Source of the DNA: Enterococcus ureilyticus
GTDB lineage: Bacteria; Bacillota; Bacilli; Lactobacillales; Enterococcaceae
DNA length: 64,000 bases
NCBI RefSeq assembly: GCF_001730315.1
Contig: NZ_MIKC01000023.1
Location: 124,001 to 188,000 of the forward strand
Reading direction: 5' to 3'
Made by a program: the position numbers and the translations under genes. This document shows positions 1 to 8,983 of this stretch, in pieces (positions within the stretch are counted from its first letter, which is position 1; each line of letters begins with the position of its first letter). Under the pieces are notes generated by a model. The model did no database searches. It worked only from the letters and a program-made list of their open reading frames with translations, and was not told the origin of the DNA.

Positions 1-157
1 AAAGGGGTTCACCACTAACTACATCAACATAAATACCTTCTTGGTAAAAGTCGTCATACTTCCCTGTGAATGGTCGTTCAGTCGCATTTTCTTGCGTCAC
101 AGCGTATTCAATAGCAGATAGCTTTTTTTTCAATTCTTCTTTTGATGGTTTTTCCAT
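1..157 (-). CDS. msrB: Peptide-methionine (R)-S-oxide reductase MsrB, N-terminal part
   Basis: Only the first 52 codons are inside the window; the gene runs off the left edge. The reading frame starts [13 protein letters not shown] and continues with an [14 protein letters not shown] segment and [11 protein letters not shown], the conserved opening of the MsrB/SelR family. Members reduce the R-epimer of oxidised methionine in proteins and act in the cytoplasm. The catalytic and zinc-binding cysteines lie further downstream and cannot be seen. Identification is from remembered family sequence and is fairly secure despite the truncation. Confidence 0.85.
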   Translation of the reverse strand, partial: MEKPSKEELKKKLSAIEYAVTQENATERPFTGKYDDFYQEGIYVDVVSGEPL

Positions 158-206
158 GACAAATCACACCCTTACTTTTTTATTAGTCTTATCATAGCAT
201 CATTGA

Positions 207-245
207 GAAAAAAACACTCATTTCCTGTTTAGAAAATCAGTGTTT
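207..245 (-). terminator. Rho-independent terminator after the thioesterase gene
   Basis: AAACACT and AGTGTTT arms with an inner ATTT/AAAT pair form a hairpin that, read on the minus strand, ends in a run of seven T. It sits just after the stop codon of the thioesterase gene and before msrB. Confidence 0.65.
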
Positions 246-254
246 CATTCTTTC

Positions 255-749
255 TTAGTTCCAAGGAATATCTAAATCGACATTACTGGCAAGAGCAAGA
301 CTCTCTTGTCGTTTTGCTTGCCTAACTTGCTTCCTTGCTTCGTAGCCCTGACAGATAAAGTGTTCTTCCTTCGTTTCAGGCTCGATTTTCTCCGGTAAAC
401 TAGCTCCTTTAGGTACAACAAATGTCATAAAACAAGTACCTGCCAAATAACGGTCACCCGTCAATAAATCTTCTCCAATTATTTTAGCAAATATCTCAAT
501 TGACCGTGTACCGACCCCTGATACATACGCTTCGATACATGCAGAGTGACTAGCTTTCAATGGCGCCAAAAAATCTAAATGATCTACTGATGCGGTCACG
601 ATTGCCGCTCTTGAAACTCTAACGGCTGAAATACCCGCTGTCTCATCTAACCAGGCCATTAATTGTCCCCCAAATAGGGTCTTATGGAAGTTTAAATAGG
701 GATACGTGATGATATGTGTTTGGATCGCTCTTGTTTGTGAACATTTCAT
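255..749 (-). CDS. Acyl-CoA thioesterase, hotdog fold (YciA/BACH-like)
   Basis: A 164-residue protein of the acyl-CoA hydrolase hotdog family. Visible family features are the HKTLFGGQLMAWLDETAG stretch (Asn/Asp-containing hotdog helix start) and VTASVDHLDFLAPLK, followed by a basic C-terminal tail. Such enzymes cleave acyl-CoA thioesters in the cytoplasm. I place the start at the internal ATG (MKCSQTRAIQ) because AGAAGG lies about ten bases upstream; a frame extension of 13 codons to position 788 has no ribosome site. It follows maf by about 30 bases and probably belongs to the same mutS-mutL-maf transcript. The physiological substrate is not evident. Confidence 0.8.
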   Translation of the reverse strand: MKCSQTRAIQTHIITYPYLNFHKTLFGGQLMAWLDETAGISAVRVSRAAIVTASVDHLDFLAPLKASHSACIEAYVSGVGTRSIEIFAKIIGEDLLTGDRYLAGTCFMTFVVPKGASLPEKIEPETKEEHFICQGYEARKQVRQAKRQESLALASNVDLDIPWN

Positions 750-780
750 TGCTTGGTTGCCTTCTTTCATTTGTTTGTAA

Positions 781-1335
781 CTAATCAAATGCTGCCAACA
801 TACGATTTAAAGTCGCAATTGGCAAACCCACGATCGAATAAAAATCGCCTTGGATACTTTTCACCAATAACGCACCTTGCTCTTGAATTCCGTAAGCACC
901 CGCTTTGTCTTGGTATTCTTTTGTATCTAAATAGTGATTGATTTCTTCATCCGTCAGCTCATAAAATTCTACTGTAGCTGGAACCGTTGCTGAGGATTCT
1001 TGATCATCTTTCATCAAGACAACGCTAGTGTAGACCTTGTGCGTTCTACCACTCAACTGTCTAAGCATCCGAAAAGCATCTTCTCTAGAAGTCGGTTTTC
1101 CTAATATATCATTATCGATCGTTACGATTGTATCAGACCCAATCACTAAATCATTAGGGTATTGCTTTGCCACATGCATCGCTTTTTGGGCTGCCATCGT
1201 CAATACATAGTCCATTGGTGTGAAGTAGTCTTTGACCTCTTCATTGATGTCAGCTGGCACCACTTTAAAATCAGAAATAACTCGACTCAGCAGCTCACGT
1301 CTGCGAGGAGATTGAGAGGCAAGGATCACTGTCAT
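781..1335 (-). CDS. maf: Maf family nucleotide pyrophosphatase
   Basis: A 184-residue protein with the family hallmark [10 protein letters not shown] at the N-terminus and the VIGSDTIV motif around residue 66. Maf proteins hydrolyse canonical and modified nucleoside triphosphates (dTTP/UTP, m7GTP and similar) to monophosphates and have been linked to septum inhibition in Bacillus. It is encoded immediately after mutL in the same direction, with a 27-base gap, consistent with co-transcription in a DNA-repair/house-cleaning operon. Length is typical. Function follows from family membership, with substrate preference unknown. Confidence 0.9.
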   Translation of the reverse strand: MTVILASQSPRRRELLSRVISDFKVVPADINEEVKDYFTPMDYVLTMAAQKAMHVAKQYPNDLVIGSDTIVTIDNDILGKPTSREDAFRMLRQLSGRTHKVYTSVVLMKDDQESSATVPATVEFYELTDEEINHYLDTKEYQDKAGAYGIQEQGALLVKSIQGDFYSIVGLPIATLNRMLAAFD

Positions 1336-1362
1336 TAGGATAAAACCTTCTTCCTTTTATTT

Positions 1363-3438
1363 TTAATGTGGATCTTGGATTCGTTTAAACATTTTTTCCA
1401 TATCTGAATTCGTAAAATGAATCAAGACCGGACGACCATGAGGACAATTAAAGGGATTCTCACATGTTTGCAGATCCTTCAACAACACTCTCGCCTGTTG
1501 TTCATTTAAGTAGTGATTCGCTTTGATCGAGCGTTTACAGCTCATCATGATTGCAGTTGCTTCACGGAATTTTTTTACACTGACTGATCCTGTGGTCAAA
1601 AACATATCGATCATTTCTCGAATGATCGTTTCTTCTTCGCCTGCAGGATACCAAGTCGGATGGGAACGAACAATAAAGCTGTTTTGCCCAAAATCTTCTA
1701 AATGAATTCCTACTTCTTCTAGTGTTTCTTTTTGTTCTTTGATCTTTAAGGCGTCGCTATTTGGATAATCGATCACGATTGGCACCAGTAGTTCTTGCAG
1801 ATCATTGGTTACTTCACCGATTTTTTCTCTAAAATATTCATATTTGATCCGCTCTTGCGCCGCATGTTGGTCGATGATATATAACCCATCTTTGCTTTGT
1901 GCAAATAGATAAGTACCATGCATTTGACCAAAATAGTCTAATTCTGGAAAACGCTCTTTAGGACGTTCATCAGACAACTTATTCAAGGCTTTGTTTAGTT
2001 CATTTTGCGCACCGGTTGCTGAAAAATCAAATTCAGGATGCAGAGTTAATTCTTCTTCATAAACTTGTGCATCAATAGCTGTCGCTTCTGCTTGTTTTTG
2101 GGCTTCTACTGTCACTTCTGGTTCTTGTTCTGTTGATTGGGTATCATCAGCGTCTTGTTTTTCAGCATAAGGTGAGCTGAAGGCATACGCCATCAACGCT
2201 TCTTTGTCTACTGGCTGTTCTGTCTGTGGTTCTGCTTTTTCAGCATGTGTTTCTTGGGTTGAAAATGCTGCTGGTGTTTCTTTGATGAAAAAATTCCCGC
2301 TCATCGCATCATAGCCTAAGCTCCCTGGTTTTCTGATAGGTTGGGCTGAGGCTTCTTGTTCCGTTAAAGGAATTTCCATCTGCTCGACTTTTGCTTGCAG
2401 TTCCACTTTCTTTTTAAAGCCAAGATTATCTGCCGCATTGGGAATCAATTGTTCATGGCTCAAAACCTCGCGAATTGCTTCACTGATCAAAGCCATTAAT
2501 TCCTTTTCTTTGCTCAAACGAACTTCTTGTTTGGTGGGATGAACGTTTACATCCACTAACAAAGGATCCATTTCAATTTCTAATACTGCTAGCGGAAAAC
2601 GGCCAACCATTAGCTTCGAGCCGTAGCCTTCCACGATCGCTTTGTTCAATGCAAAATTTTTGATATAACGACCATTGATGATCGTCGATAAATAATTTCG
2701 ACTAGCGCGCGTGACTTCTGGCAACGAAACATACCCTGTCAGTTTAAAATCTAAATCTTCTGCTGTGATTTTCAGCATCTTCTTGGCTGTGCCGATTCCA
2801 TAGATCCCCGCAATCGTTTGTTTTAACTCTCCATTACCGGCTGTGTTCATCATTTTATTGCCGTCGTGAACTAAGCGAAATGCAATAGTCGGATGACTTA
2901 ATGCCAAGCGATTGACAATATCTCCAACATTGGCTAATTCTGTCTGGATCGTTTTGACGTATTTTAAGCGGGCAGGCGTGTTAAAAAATAAATTAGCGAC
3001 TGTGATTTTAGTCCCTTTTCTTAAGGCAGAAGGACGATGTTCTTCGACTTTTCCGCCCTTCATTTGGACAAAACTACCTTCTTCTTCATCCGAAACGGCT
3101 GTTTCAAGCGTCACTTCTGATACAGAAGCAATACTGGGTAAGGCTTCTCCGCGGAACCCTAAACTACGAATGCGAAACAAATCATCTCTTGTGTGGATCT
3201 TACTGGTTGCATGTCGTTTAAACGCATTTAAGATATCTTCTTTCGCAATTCCTTCCCCATTATCGATGACTTGTATTGTCTTTAGCCCTGCTTCTTCAAT
3301 AAAGATATCGATTTGGGTACTGCCGGCGTCGATCGCATTTTCTACAAGTTCTTTGACCACTGATGCAGGACGTTCTACTACTTCACCAGCAGCGATCTGA
3401 TTGGCAAGCTGTTCGGATAGTTCTTGAATTTTCCCCAT
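1363..3438 (-). CDS. mutL: DNA mismatch repair protein MutL
   Basis: A 691-residue protein. The N-terminal GHKL ATPase is clear (ENAIDAGST near residue 34, [16 protein letters not shown], and the [10 protein letters not shown] segment near residue 300). A low-complexity acidic/Glu-Gln linker spans about residues 340-480. The C-terminal dimerisation/endonuclease domain has the metal-binding [12 protein letters not shown] motif, plus CKRSIKANH and CPHGRP. Known role: nicking endonuclease and matchmaker recruited by MutS after mismatch recognition. AAGGAG precedes the ATG and the gene lies 31 bases after mutS in one operon. The intact endonuclease motif matches organisms that lack MutH. Confidence 0.97.
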   Translation of the reverse strand: MGKIQELSEQLANQIAAGEVVERPASVVKELVENAIDAGSTQIDIFIEEAGLKTIQVIDNGEGIAKEDILNAFKRHATSKIHTRDDLFRIRSLGFRGEALPSIASVSEVTLETAVSDEEEGSFVQMKGGKVEEHRPSALRKGTKITVANLFFNTPARLKYVKTIQTELANVGDIVNRLALSHPTIAFRLVHDGNKMMNTAGNGELKQTIAGIYGIGTAKKMLKITAEDLDFKLTGYVSLPEVTRASRNYLSTIINGRYIKNFALNKAIVEGYGSKLMVGRFPLAVLEIEMDPLLVDVNVHPTKQEVRLSKEKELMALISEAIREVLSHEQLIPNAADNLGFKKKVELQAKVEQMEIPLTEQEASAQPIRKPGSLGYDAMSGNFFIKETPAAFSTQETHAEKAEPQTEQPVDKEALMAYAFSSPYAEKQDADDTQSTEQEPEVTVEAQKQAEATAIDAQVYEEELTLHPEFDFSATGAQNELNKALNKLSDERPKERFPELDYFGQMHGTYLFAQSKDGLYIIDQHAAQERIKYEYFREKIGEVTNDLQELLVPIVIDYPNSDALKIKEQKETLEEVGIHLEDFGQNSFIVRSHPTWYPAGEEETIIREMIDMFLTTGSVSVKKFREATAIMMSCKRSIKANHYLNEQQARVLLKDLQTCENPFNCPHGRPVLIHFTNSDMEKMFKRIQDPH

Positions 3439-3469
3439 ATTCGATCGTCTCCTTGCTCAGTTTTTAAAT

Positions 3470-6037
3470 TTAAATTCTTTTTTGTAATTCATGCAGCTTA
3501 TTTAAAGCATCCATTGGTGTCATTTCTAATAGGTTGATTTTTTTCAAGGTATCGATCACGCCTAATTCATCGGTGGATACTTCCTTGAATAATGAAAGTT
3601 GTTCGGTATCTTCATTGATTTCGTTTGAGTACTCAACCGTTTTGAGTGGCTGTTCTTCTGCTTCTAACGCTGATAAGATTGTTGCTGCGCGTTCTAATAA
3701 TGCACTTGGTAAGCCAGCAATCTTAGCAACATGGATACCATAACTTTTATCCGCTGGTCCGTCCATCATTTTATGCAAGAAGACAACTTCCCCATTTTTT
3801 TCTACGGCACCGACATGAATATTTTTCAAGCCGGGCAAATTTTCATCTAACACCGTTAATTCATGATAATGCGTGGAGAACAGCGTTTTTGCTTTGACCT
3901 CTCGGTGGATATACTCAATGATTGCTTGCGCTAATGCCATACCATCATAAGTTGCGGTGCCTCGGCCTAATTCATCAAATAGAATCAGACTGTTTGGTGT
4001 GGCATGCCTTAACGCTTGGTTGGCTTCCATCATTTCAACCATAAAAGTACTTTGACCTGCAATTAAATCATCAGATGCACCGATTCGTGTAAATATTTGA
4101 TCAAAAATTGGTAACTCAGCTGACTCAGCGGGAACAAAGCAGCCAATTTGAGCCATGACTACCGTTAAAGCTAATTGACGCATATACGTACTTTTACCCG
4201 ACATATTCGGTCCTGTGATCAATAGAATGATGTTCTCTTTGCTCATTCGGACACTATTTGGGATATATTCTTGATGTCCTAAAACTTTTTCCACTACTGG
4301 GTGACGTCCTTCAATGATTTGCAGTTCTTTGCTATTGCTCTTCAGTATTGGGCGAACATATTGATATCTTTCGCTGACTGTGGCAAAAGCTTGTAAAACA
4401 TCTACGGCACTGATTGTTTTCGCTAGTTTTTGCAAACGTTCGATATTCGCTTTGACTTGTTCACGCACTTCTAAAAATAATTGATACTCAAGATCAACTG
4501 ATTTTTCTTCCGCTTCTAAAATCAAGGTTTCCATTTCTTTTAACTCTGGGGTTATGAAGCGTTCAGCGTTTGCCAAGGTTTGTTTTCGTTCATATTTGCC
4601 TTCTGCTAAATTGGCTAGATTCGATTTCGTCACTTCGATGTAATAACCAAATACTCGATTAAAACCAACTTTTAAGGTTTTGATTCCTGTTTCTTGGCGT
4701 TCTTTGGCTTCTAGTTCAGCTAACCATTGTTTGCCATGACGCATAGCATCACGATATTCGTCTAATTTTTCATTGTAGTTGTCTTTAATGATCTTTCCTT
4801 CTGTAATTGCAAGCGGTGCTTCTTCATTGATTGCTCGATTGATCAGCTCTACAATATCTTCTGCTGGATTCAAGTCAATTAATAAATCATTCCATTCGCC
4901 TTGATTGATCCCAACGATCAGCTCACGAACTAGCGGAACTTGTTCTAAGGATGTTTTCAATTGGATCAAATCTCGACCATTCACATTTCCAAAAGCAACG
5001 CGACCAGCTAAACGTTCTAAATCGTAGACTTTCGTTAAGGTCGACTGCAGATCAACTCGCTCAAAATAAGCATTTAGTAAGGATTGAACCATTTCTTGGC
5101 GCGTTTGGATCTGTTTTTCTTGGATCAAAGGACGATCTAGCCATTGCTTCAATAGACGGCCGCCCATTGCTGTTTTTGTTTCATCTAACAACCATAGCAA
5201 GGTGCCTTTTTTTAAGCCTGTTCGGATCGATTGTGTCAGCTCCAAGTTAAATTTTGAGTAGTGATCCATTTTTAAGAAATGATCTGGCTGATATTCGACT
5301 GCTTTTTGGATATGAGATAACCCTCGTTTTTGGGTCACCGTTAAATAGGTTAGGAGCTTTCCAGTTACTTCGACTTCTAATGGCTGAGTCAATTCACTTG
5401 TTAAGAAACTGAACTCTGCATTTTCTTCGGCATGATCTTGTTCAGAAAAAATAATATTCAAACGATCTTTTAGTGTTTGCTGCAATGTTTCAGATATAGC
5501 ACTGCCTAAGACGATTTCTTTCGTTTGCAGTGCGGAAGCTTCGTTGATTACGCCATCTTCATCCGTTAGCACAGCTGTTTTTAACTCACCTGTACTCAAG
5601 TCCACGTAAGCTAATCCAAATGTTCCATTTTTTTCTACAATAGCAGTCAGATAGTTATTATCTTTGGCATCTAACCCTTTGCTGGTCATCACTGTTCCAG
5701 GCGTGATCAACTGGACGACTTCTCGTTTGACCATTCCCTTCGTCGTTTTAGGATCTTCCACTTGTTCACAGATTGCGACTTTGTAGCCTTTTTCGATCAA
5801 TGTATCAATATAGCCTTGTGCCGCATGGTGAGGGATCCCACACATCGGGATTGGGTCATCTGCGTTACGATTACGACTAGTCAATGTTAGCTCCAACAAT
5901 TGCGAGGCATTGACAGCATCTTCATAAAACATTTCATAGAAGTCCCCTAATCGATAAAATAGAAAGGCATCCTGATATTGGTCCTTGATCGCTAAGTATT
6001 GTTCCATCATGGGTGTATTTTTCGTTTTTTGAGGCAT
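3470..6037 (-). CDS. mutS: DNA mismatch repair protein MutS
   Basis: An 855-residue MutS, full length for the family. The mismatch-sensing FYEMFYEDA motif (Phe-x-Glu) is near residue 33. The lever and clamp regions are helical, and the C-terminal ABC-type ATPase shows Walker [10 protein letters not shown] near residue 605, the signature region [12 protein letters not shown], Walker [11 protein letters not shown] and the STHYHEL switch. It recognises mismatches and small loops and recruits MutL. It starts two bases after the upstream YlbF-like gene ends, so the two are surely co-transcribed. No truncation or motif loss is seen. Confidence 0.97.
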   Translation of the reverse strand: MPQKTKNTPMMEQYLAIKDQYQDAFLFYRLGDFYEMFYEDAVNASQLLELTLTSRNRNADDPIPMCGIPHHAAQGYIDTLIEKGYKVAICEQVEDPKTTKGMVKREVVQLITPGTVMTSKGLDAKDNNYLTAIVEKNGTFGLAYVDLSTGELKTAVLTDEDGVINEASALQTKEIVLGSAISETLQQTLKDRLNIIFSEQDHAEENAEFSFLTSELTQPLEVEVTGKLLTYLTVTQKRGLSHIQKAVEYQPDHFLKMDHYSKFNLELTQSIRTGLKKGTLLWLLDETKTAMGGRLLKQWLDRPLIQEKQIQTRQEMVQSLLNAYFERVDLQSTLTKVYDLERLAGRVAFGNVNGRDLIQLKTSLEQVPLVRELIVGINQGEWNDLLIDLNPAEDIVELINRAINEEAPLAITEGKIIKDNYNEKLDEYRDAMRHGKQWLAELEAKERQETGIKTLKVGFNRVFGYYIEVTKSNLANLAEGKYERKQTLANAERFITPELKEMETLILEAEEKSVDLEYQLFLEVREQVKANIERLQKLAKTISAVDVLQAFATVSERYQYVRPILKSNSKELQIIEGRHPVVEKVLGHQEYIPNSVRMSKENIILLITGPNMSGKSTYMRQLALTVVMAQIGCFVPAESAELPIFDQIFTRIGASDDLIAGQSTFMVEMMEANQALRHATPNSLILFDELGRGTATYDGMALAQAIIEYIHREVKAKTLFSTHYHELTVLDENLPGLKNIHVGAVEKNGEVVFLHKMMDGPADKSYGIHVAKIAGLPSALLERAATILSALEAEEQPLKTVEYSNEINEDTEQLSLFKEVSTDELGVIDTLKKINLLEMTPMDALNKLHELQKRI

Positions 6038-6039
6038 TG

Positions 6040-6408
6040 TTACCCTTCCTTCTCTAATTCTTCGTTGATTCTATATTGGATCATGTCTGTGACGTGTTGT
6101 AAGAGGTCATTGGCTTCCATTAGTTGCTCGCGATAGGCAACAACTAATGGATGCTCATCAAATTCTCTGGTCAATTCATCTGCGCGTTTGATTGCGGCCT
6201 TTTCTGCTTCGGGTTTATCATAGTGGGCAAATTGGACAGCATCTTTTTGAGCAGCTTTGATTTGCTCTACTAAGTCCGCGAGCTTCTCGTTATGTTGAAC
6301 TTTTTCTTCTAATTCTTTGTAACGCTGAATCAATTCATCTTCACCGATCAAGGCTAATAATGTCGTTAATTCTTCGTTGATTTTTTTATCTGTAATGGAT
6401 GGCTCCAT
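6040..6408 (-). CDS. YlbF/YmcA family regulator (RicA-like)
   Basis: A 122-residue, highly charged, all-helical protein of the YlbF/YmcA (DUF964) family, recognised from composition and from the usual position next to mutS in Firmicutes. In Bacillus the paralogues RicA, RicF and RicT form a complex that steers RNase Y cleavage of polycistronic mRNAs. Here rny itself lies at 31-32.5 kb, separated by inserted genes. The gene abuts mutS with a two-base gap. RicA versus another paralogue cannot be decided by eye, so no symbol is given. Confidence 0.75.
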   Translation of the reverse strand: MEPSITDKKINEELTTLLALIGEDELIQRYKELEEKVQHNEKLADLVEQIKAAQKDAVQFAHYDKPEAEKAAIKRADELTREFDEHPLVVAYREQLMEANDLLQHVTDMIQYRINEELEKEG

Positions 6409-6519
6409 GATTTCACACCTTTATTCTGGGTAAGATTTTGTTGTAAAACAGGTCTACTTATTTTAACATAATTCAAGCAGAATCAACAGTTTGCGTAAAA
6501 AGTAAAGCAGCTAGCTTTG

Positions 6520-6855
6520 TTATAGAGAACTAAGATACCATCCCACAAGACAGAAGATCAACGAGATCACTACCAGAATAAAATGAAGCAGCTCACGCTT
6601 CGTTCCTCCATCTATTTTTGAAGTGGGTGGTCGGTAAGTAGGATTGATGCTTTTCGCTTTGTAGTCTACACTACTATGAAAGAAATTGTCAGCCGGTACG
6701 AGAAATAACAACATGATTGCATAAATTGTAGCTGTGGGTATGTAAATTGATAGCTTGAGCCATAGACTAAGTATTGTTCCTAAAATCAGTGGTACGATAA
6801 CATACAATAAGCTGATGATTATTTCTTTGAACTTTTTTTGATTTTGCGCCATCAT
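6520..6855 (-). CDS. Small membrane protein, probable stranded immunity protein
   Basis: A 111-residue protein beginning MMAQNQKKFKEI with about three hydrophobic segments: residues 10-32, 37-53 and a C-terminal one ending in WYLSSL. The start is set by AAAAGGAG six to seven bases upstream of the double ATG; the frame stays open 41 codons further upstream but without a ribosome site. It lies at the far end of the toxin array, directly downstream of a truncated cassette whose toxin tip is missing. A likely extended -10 promoter (TG-T-TATACA) sits just upstream. I infer it protected against a membrane-acting toxin that has since been lost. No family was recognised. Confidence 0.6.
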   Translation of the reverse strand: MMAQNQKKFKEIIISLLYVIVPLILGTILSLWLKLSIYIPTATIYAIMLLFLVPADNFFHSSVDYKAKSINPTYRPPTSKIDGGTKRELLHFILVVISLIFCLVGWYLSSL

Positions 6856-6889
6856 TCTTTTCTCCTTTTTCCATTTCCTTTTAGAGTTC

Positions 6890-6900
6890 ATTGTATAACA
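6890..6900 (-). promoter_or_regulatory. Possible extended -10 promoter of the stranded immunity gene
   Basis: On the minus strand TGTTATACAAT matches an extended -10 element (TG-n-TATAAT) about 35 bases upstream of the start codon and immediately downstream of a strong hairpin. No convincing -35 box is seen. It would let the membrane-protein gene be expressed independently of the truncated cassette. Confidence 0.35.
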
Positions 6901-6935
6901 TACGCAAAAAATTAGGAATAGCAAGAGAAAAACTA

Positions 6936-6984
6936 AAAAAAGTGTGGAACAAAACACTAAATCTGTTTTGCTCCACACTTTTTT
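6936..6984. terminator. Bidirectional hairpin closing the truncated cassette
   Basis: Arms of 21 bases (6936-6956 and 6964-6984) pair with one mismatch around a 7-base loop, flanked by A and T runs on both sides. The right arm replaces the continuation of the pre-toxin module, so this hairpin marks the break point where the rest of the toxin cassette was lost. Confidence 0.7.
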
Positions 6985-7157
6985 CCAATGACGGGATCTG
7001 TTCCAGTGAATAAGCGATAGAGACTATACATTCCAGTCATTTCTCCAGCCATGTTGGTTAATGCAATCCCTAATTTCTTCATGCCTTCTTTCGATTGGGC
7101 ATATATCAGGTTCGCTGAGGCTTGTTCACTATACTTTCCGTTTAGATAGACCTTCAA
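6957..7157 (-). pseudogene. Truncated pre-toxin module (cassette 5 remnant)
   Basis: The first about 55 codons (LKVYLNGKYSEQ through LFTGTDPV) match the other cassettes almost perfectly. The frame then leaves the family at the glycine after DPV and ends within a few residues (IGKKCGAKQI), exactly where the hairpin at 6936-6984 begins. The remainder of the pre-toxin domain and the whole toxin tip are missing. The first codon is an internal TTG with no ribosome site, as in the other orphans. It is best read as a deletion remnant that still carries the full upstream spacer. Confidence 0.8.
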
Positions 7158-7291
7158 GCCATAGCCATATTTGTCGGTTTTTACTATTTCTATTCGTTGC
7201 GATGGGCTCGAGTTATTGTATTTTATTAAATTAGATTTTAACAGATTATCAGACCCACTGGATTTCTCGGGATTGTGACTTACGCCCTAAA

Positions 7292-7328
7292 ACTAGAAAA
7301 AGAAGCGACAAAGTTCATTCGCTTCTTT
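7292..7328 (-). terminator. Spacer terminator after cassette 4 immunity gene
   Basis: AAAGAAGCGA and TCGCTTCTTT arms with a 10-base loop, followed on the minus strand by CTTTTTCT. Present in the same relative position in every cassette spacer. Confidence 0.75.
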
Positions 7329-7332
7329 AAAT

Positions 7333-7438
7333 ATAGCTAGCTTTTGTTAGCTATTGGCAACTTGATTAGTGAGTTTACCCTTACTAGTCAAGGCTTTACT
7401 ATCCGACGCCAATCAGATAGTAAAGTGCCTTTTTTATT
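7333..7438 (+). ncRNA. Three-hairpin element, spacer copy E1
   Basis: Read on the plus strand: hairpin A (ATAGCTA/TAGCTAT, 7333-7354), the linker GGCAA, hairpin B (CTTGATTAG with CTAGTCAAG), GGCT, then hairpin C (CTTTACTATC with GATAGTAAAG) ending GTGCC and six T. This order and the conserved linkers match the tandem units at 17.4 and 17.7 kb. No convincing promoter is visible here, so expression is uncertain. The arms are palindromic and could equally fold in the minus-strand 3' UTR. Confidence 0.4.
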
Positions 7439-7441
7439 ATT

Positions 7442-7954
7442 TTATATATTTTTAATTTCCTCTTTATTAACAGGAAATACTTTTCCAACAGGTCCAGTAT
7501 ACTCGTTTCCATCAATATCCTCTGTCCATCCACATCCTGCACACTCTAAAAGTATCTTATCAGAATTATCTTCATAAACTATTTTAATATATCTCAACTC
7601 ATCATTTGGAGTTATTGGACAGTCTTTTCCTGAATACACAGTAACCATATCCCATAAAGTATCTCTAATAGCCATAGCTAACGTATCAATATTTTCATAA
7701 TTTCTTACCAGTCGTTTCTTTTCCATATTTAAACAAATATCAGGCTTGTCAACTATATACTTCTTTTCTTCAATACTAAGAAGTTCATTTAATCCCCATT
7801 CGTCTCTAACTTCATCTGTAAATTCTAAAGGATACTTTTTAACAATTTGTACTAACGCTTTATAATAATTAGAAAAATCTTTCAATTTTTCGGAATCATT
7901 AAAAATTTCGTAATAATCTTTTAATAGTTTTTCATTAATCAATTCTTCGCTCAT
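7442..7954 (-). CDS. Cassette 4 immunity protein candidate
   Basis: A 170-residue acidic soluble protein without signal peptide, starting MSEELINEKLLKDYYE; GGAGG lies five bases before this ATG, which decides the start over an ATG four codons upstream. It begins about 20 bases after the stop of the cassette 4 toxin tip, the usual toxin-immunity order. The C-terminal part contains a CAGCGWTEDIDG segment of unknown meaning. No family recognised. Assigned as the cognate immunity protein from position, size and charge only. The spacer terminator follows. Confidence 0.65.
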   Translation of the reverse strand: MSEELINEKLLKDYYEIFNDSEKLKDFSNYYKALVQIVKKYPLEFTDEVRDEWGLNELLSIEEKKYIVDKPDICLNMEKKRLVRNYENIDTLAMAIRDTLWDMVTVYSGKDCPITPNDELRYIKIVYEDNSDKILLECAGCGWTEDIDGNEYTGPVGKVFPVNKEEIKNI

Positions 7955-7975
7955 TTTTACCTCCATATAATACCT

Positions 7976-8692
7976 TTAAGGTTTTGGAACTGGATAAGTA
8001 GTAATTAGATTTCCTGCCCTATCCGTAATAACTTCAATCCAGCTAGTAGGATTACCACCGTGTTTTAATGCTGTATTTCCAATTATTTCACCGGTGTCTA
8101 CAATTCTTTTGTATTGTCCTCCAGACATATCTATAACTGTTGACTTCACAACATTTGGAGATTGCAATACCTGTTTCAATTTATCTGCTGTTATAGAAAA
8201 AATAGAACGACTATTCGCAATAGGTCGGTTAAAATGTCCATCTAGCACATGTTCGAATCCCGCTGATACTGGTTTTCCTGTCGAGGGTCTAGTTGGAGTA
8301 AATCTCGTTCTTCCATTTGCTATATTAACTCTTGATTGAACGACCCCCAAATCTGGATTTGGAACACCAGCTCCACTAACTTTCTCAATCTTATTAATCT
8401 TAGCAACATCATCAAAATAGCCGGCTTTGCTTAGTATCATTAGATCCGCTTCCGTTTTTGCTTGTGGAAGTAATAATAATGCGACCCACAGTCCTGCTTC
8501 TAGTCGGCTTACTTTGCTTCCTGTGACGGGATCTGTTCCAGTGAATAAGCGATAGAGACTATACATTCCGGTCATTTCTCCAGCCATGTTGGTTAATGCA
8601 ATCCCTAATTTCTTCATGCCTTCTTTCGATTGGGCATATATCAGGTTCGCTGAGGCTTGTTCACTATACTTTCCGTTTAGATAGACCTTCAA
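7976..8692 (-). CDS. Orphan toxin cassette 4 (pre-toxin segment plus RNase-like tip)
   Basis: A start-less reading frame; the first candidate codon is an internal TTG (LKVYLNGKYSEQ) with no ribosome site, and the frame is open about 45 codons further upstream without an ATG. The pre-toxin TG-type segment is shared with all cassettes but lacks 20 codons (PQAK is joined directly to TEADLM), an in-frame deletion. The tip (about the last 120 residues) has EHVLDGHF, a SIFSIT segment and a TSWIEVITDRAGNLITTYPV end. Spaced His, Ser/Thr and a terminal TxYP are reminiscent of EndoU/BECR-fold RNase toxins; this is inference. It could become active by recombining into the full-length LXG gene. Confidence 0.7.
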   Translation of the reverse strand: MKVYLNGKYSEQASANLIYAQSKEGMKKLGIALTNMAGEMTGMYSLYRLFTGTDPVTGSKVSRLEAGLWVALLLLPQAKTEADLMILSKAGYFDDVAKINKIEKVSGAGVPNPDLGVVQSRVNIANGRTRFTPTRPSTGKPVSAGFEHVLDGHFNRPIANSRSIFSITADKLKQVLQSPNVVKSTVIDMSGGQYKRIVDTGEIIGNTALKHGGNPTSWIEVITDRAGNLITTYPVPKP

Positions 8693-8826
8693 GCCATAGC
8701 CATATTTGTCGGTTTTTACTATTTCTATTCGTTGCGATGGGCTCGAGTTATTGTATTTTATTAAATTAGATTTTAACAGATTATCAGACCCACTGGATTT
8801 CTCGGGATTGTGACTTACGCCCTAAA

Positions 8827-8863
8827 ACTAGAAAAAGAAGCGACAAAGTTCATTCGCTTCTTT
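8827..8863 (-). terminator. Spacer terminator after cassette 3 immunity gene
   Basis: Same AAAGAAGCGA/TCGCTTCTTT hairpin and minus-strand T tract as in the other spacers, downstream of the 8984-9511 gene. Confidence 0.75.
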
Positions 8864-8867
8864 AAAT

Positions 8868-8973
8868 ATAGCTAGCTTTTGTTAGCTATTGGCAACTTGA
8901 TTAGTGAGTTTACCCTTACTAGTCAAGGCTTTACTATCCGACGCCAATCAGATAGTAAAGTGCCTTTTTTATT
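8868..8973 (+). ncRNA. Three-hairpin element, spacer copy E2
   Basis: Identical by eye to copy E1: hairpin A, GGCAA, hairpin B, GGCT, hairpin C and GTGCC followed by T. Lies between the cassette 3 immunity gene and the start-less frame of cassette 4. Confidence 0.4.
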
Positions 8974-8983
8974 TTGATAACTA

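Larger units (their letters stand above)
6985..7438. repeat. Cassette repeat copy 6 (truncated module plus spacer)
   Basis: Contains the truncated pre-toxin segment and a complete inter-cassette spacer. From about 7159 to 7436 it appears identical to about 8694-8971, and the coding part differs from that copy by very few bases. That indicates recent duplication or gene conversion. Confidence 0.85.
8361..8973. repeat. Cassette repeat copy 5 (module with 60-bp deletion plus spacer)
   Basis: Pre-toxin coding segment and spacer shared with five other places in the locus. This copy lacks 60 bp (20 codons) that are present in copies 1-4. Its spacer half is indistinguishable by eye from the neighbouring copy at 7159-7438. 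Confidence 0.85.

Noticed and set aside
2912-3400. 162-codon plus-strand frame opposite mutL
   Set aside because: Shadow of the mutL coding strand; no ribosome site and no recognisable family.
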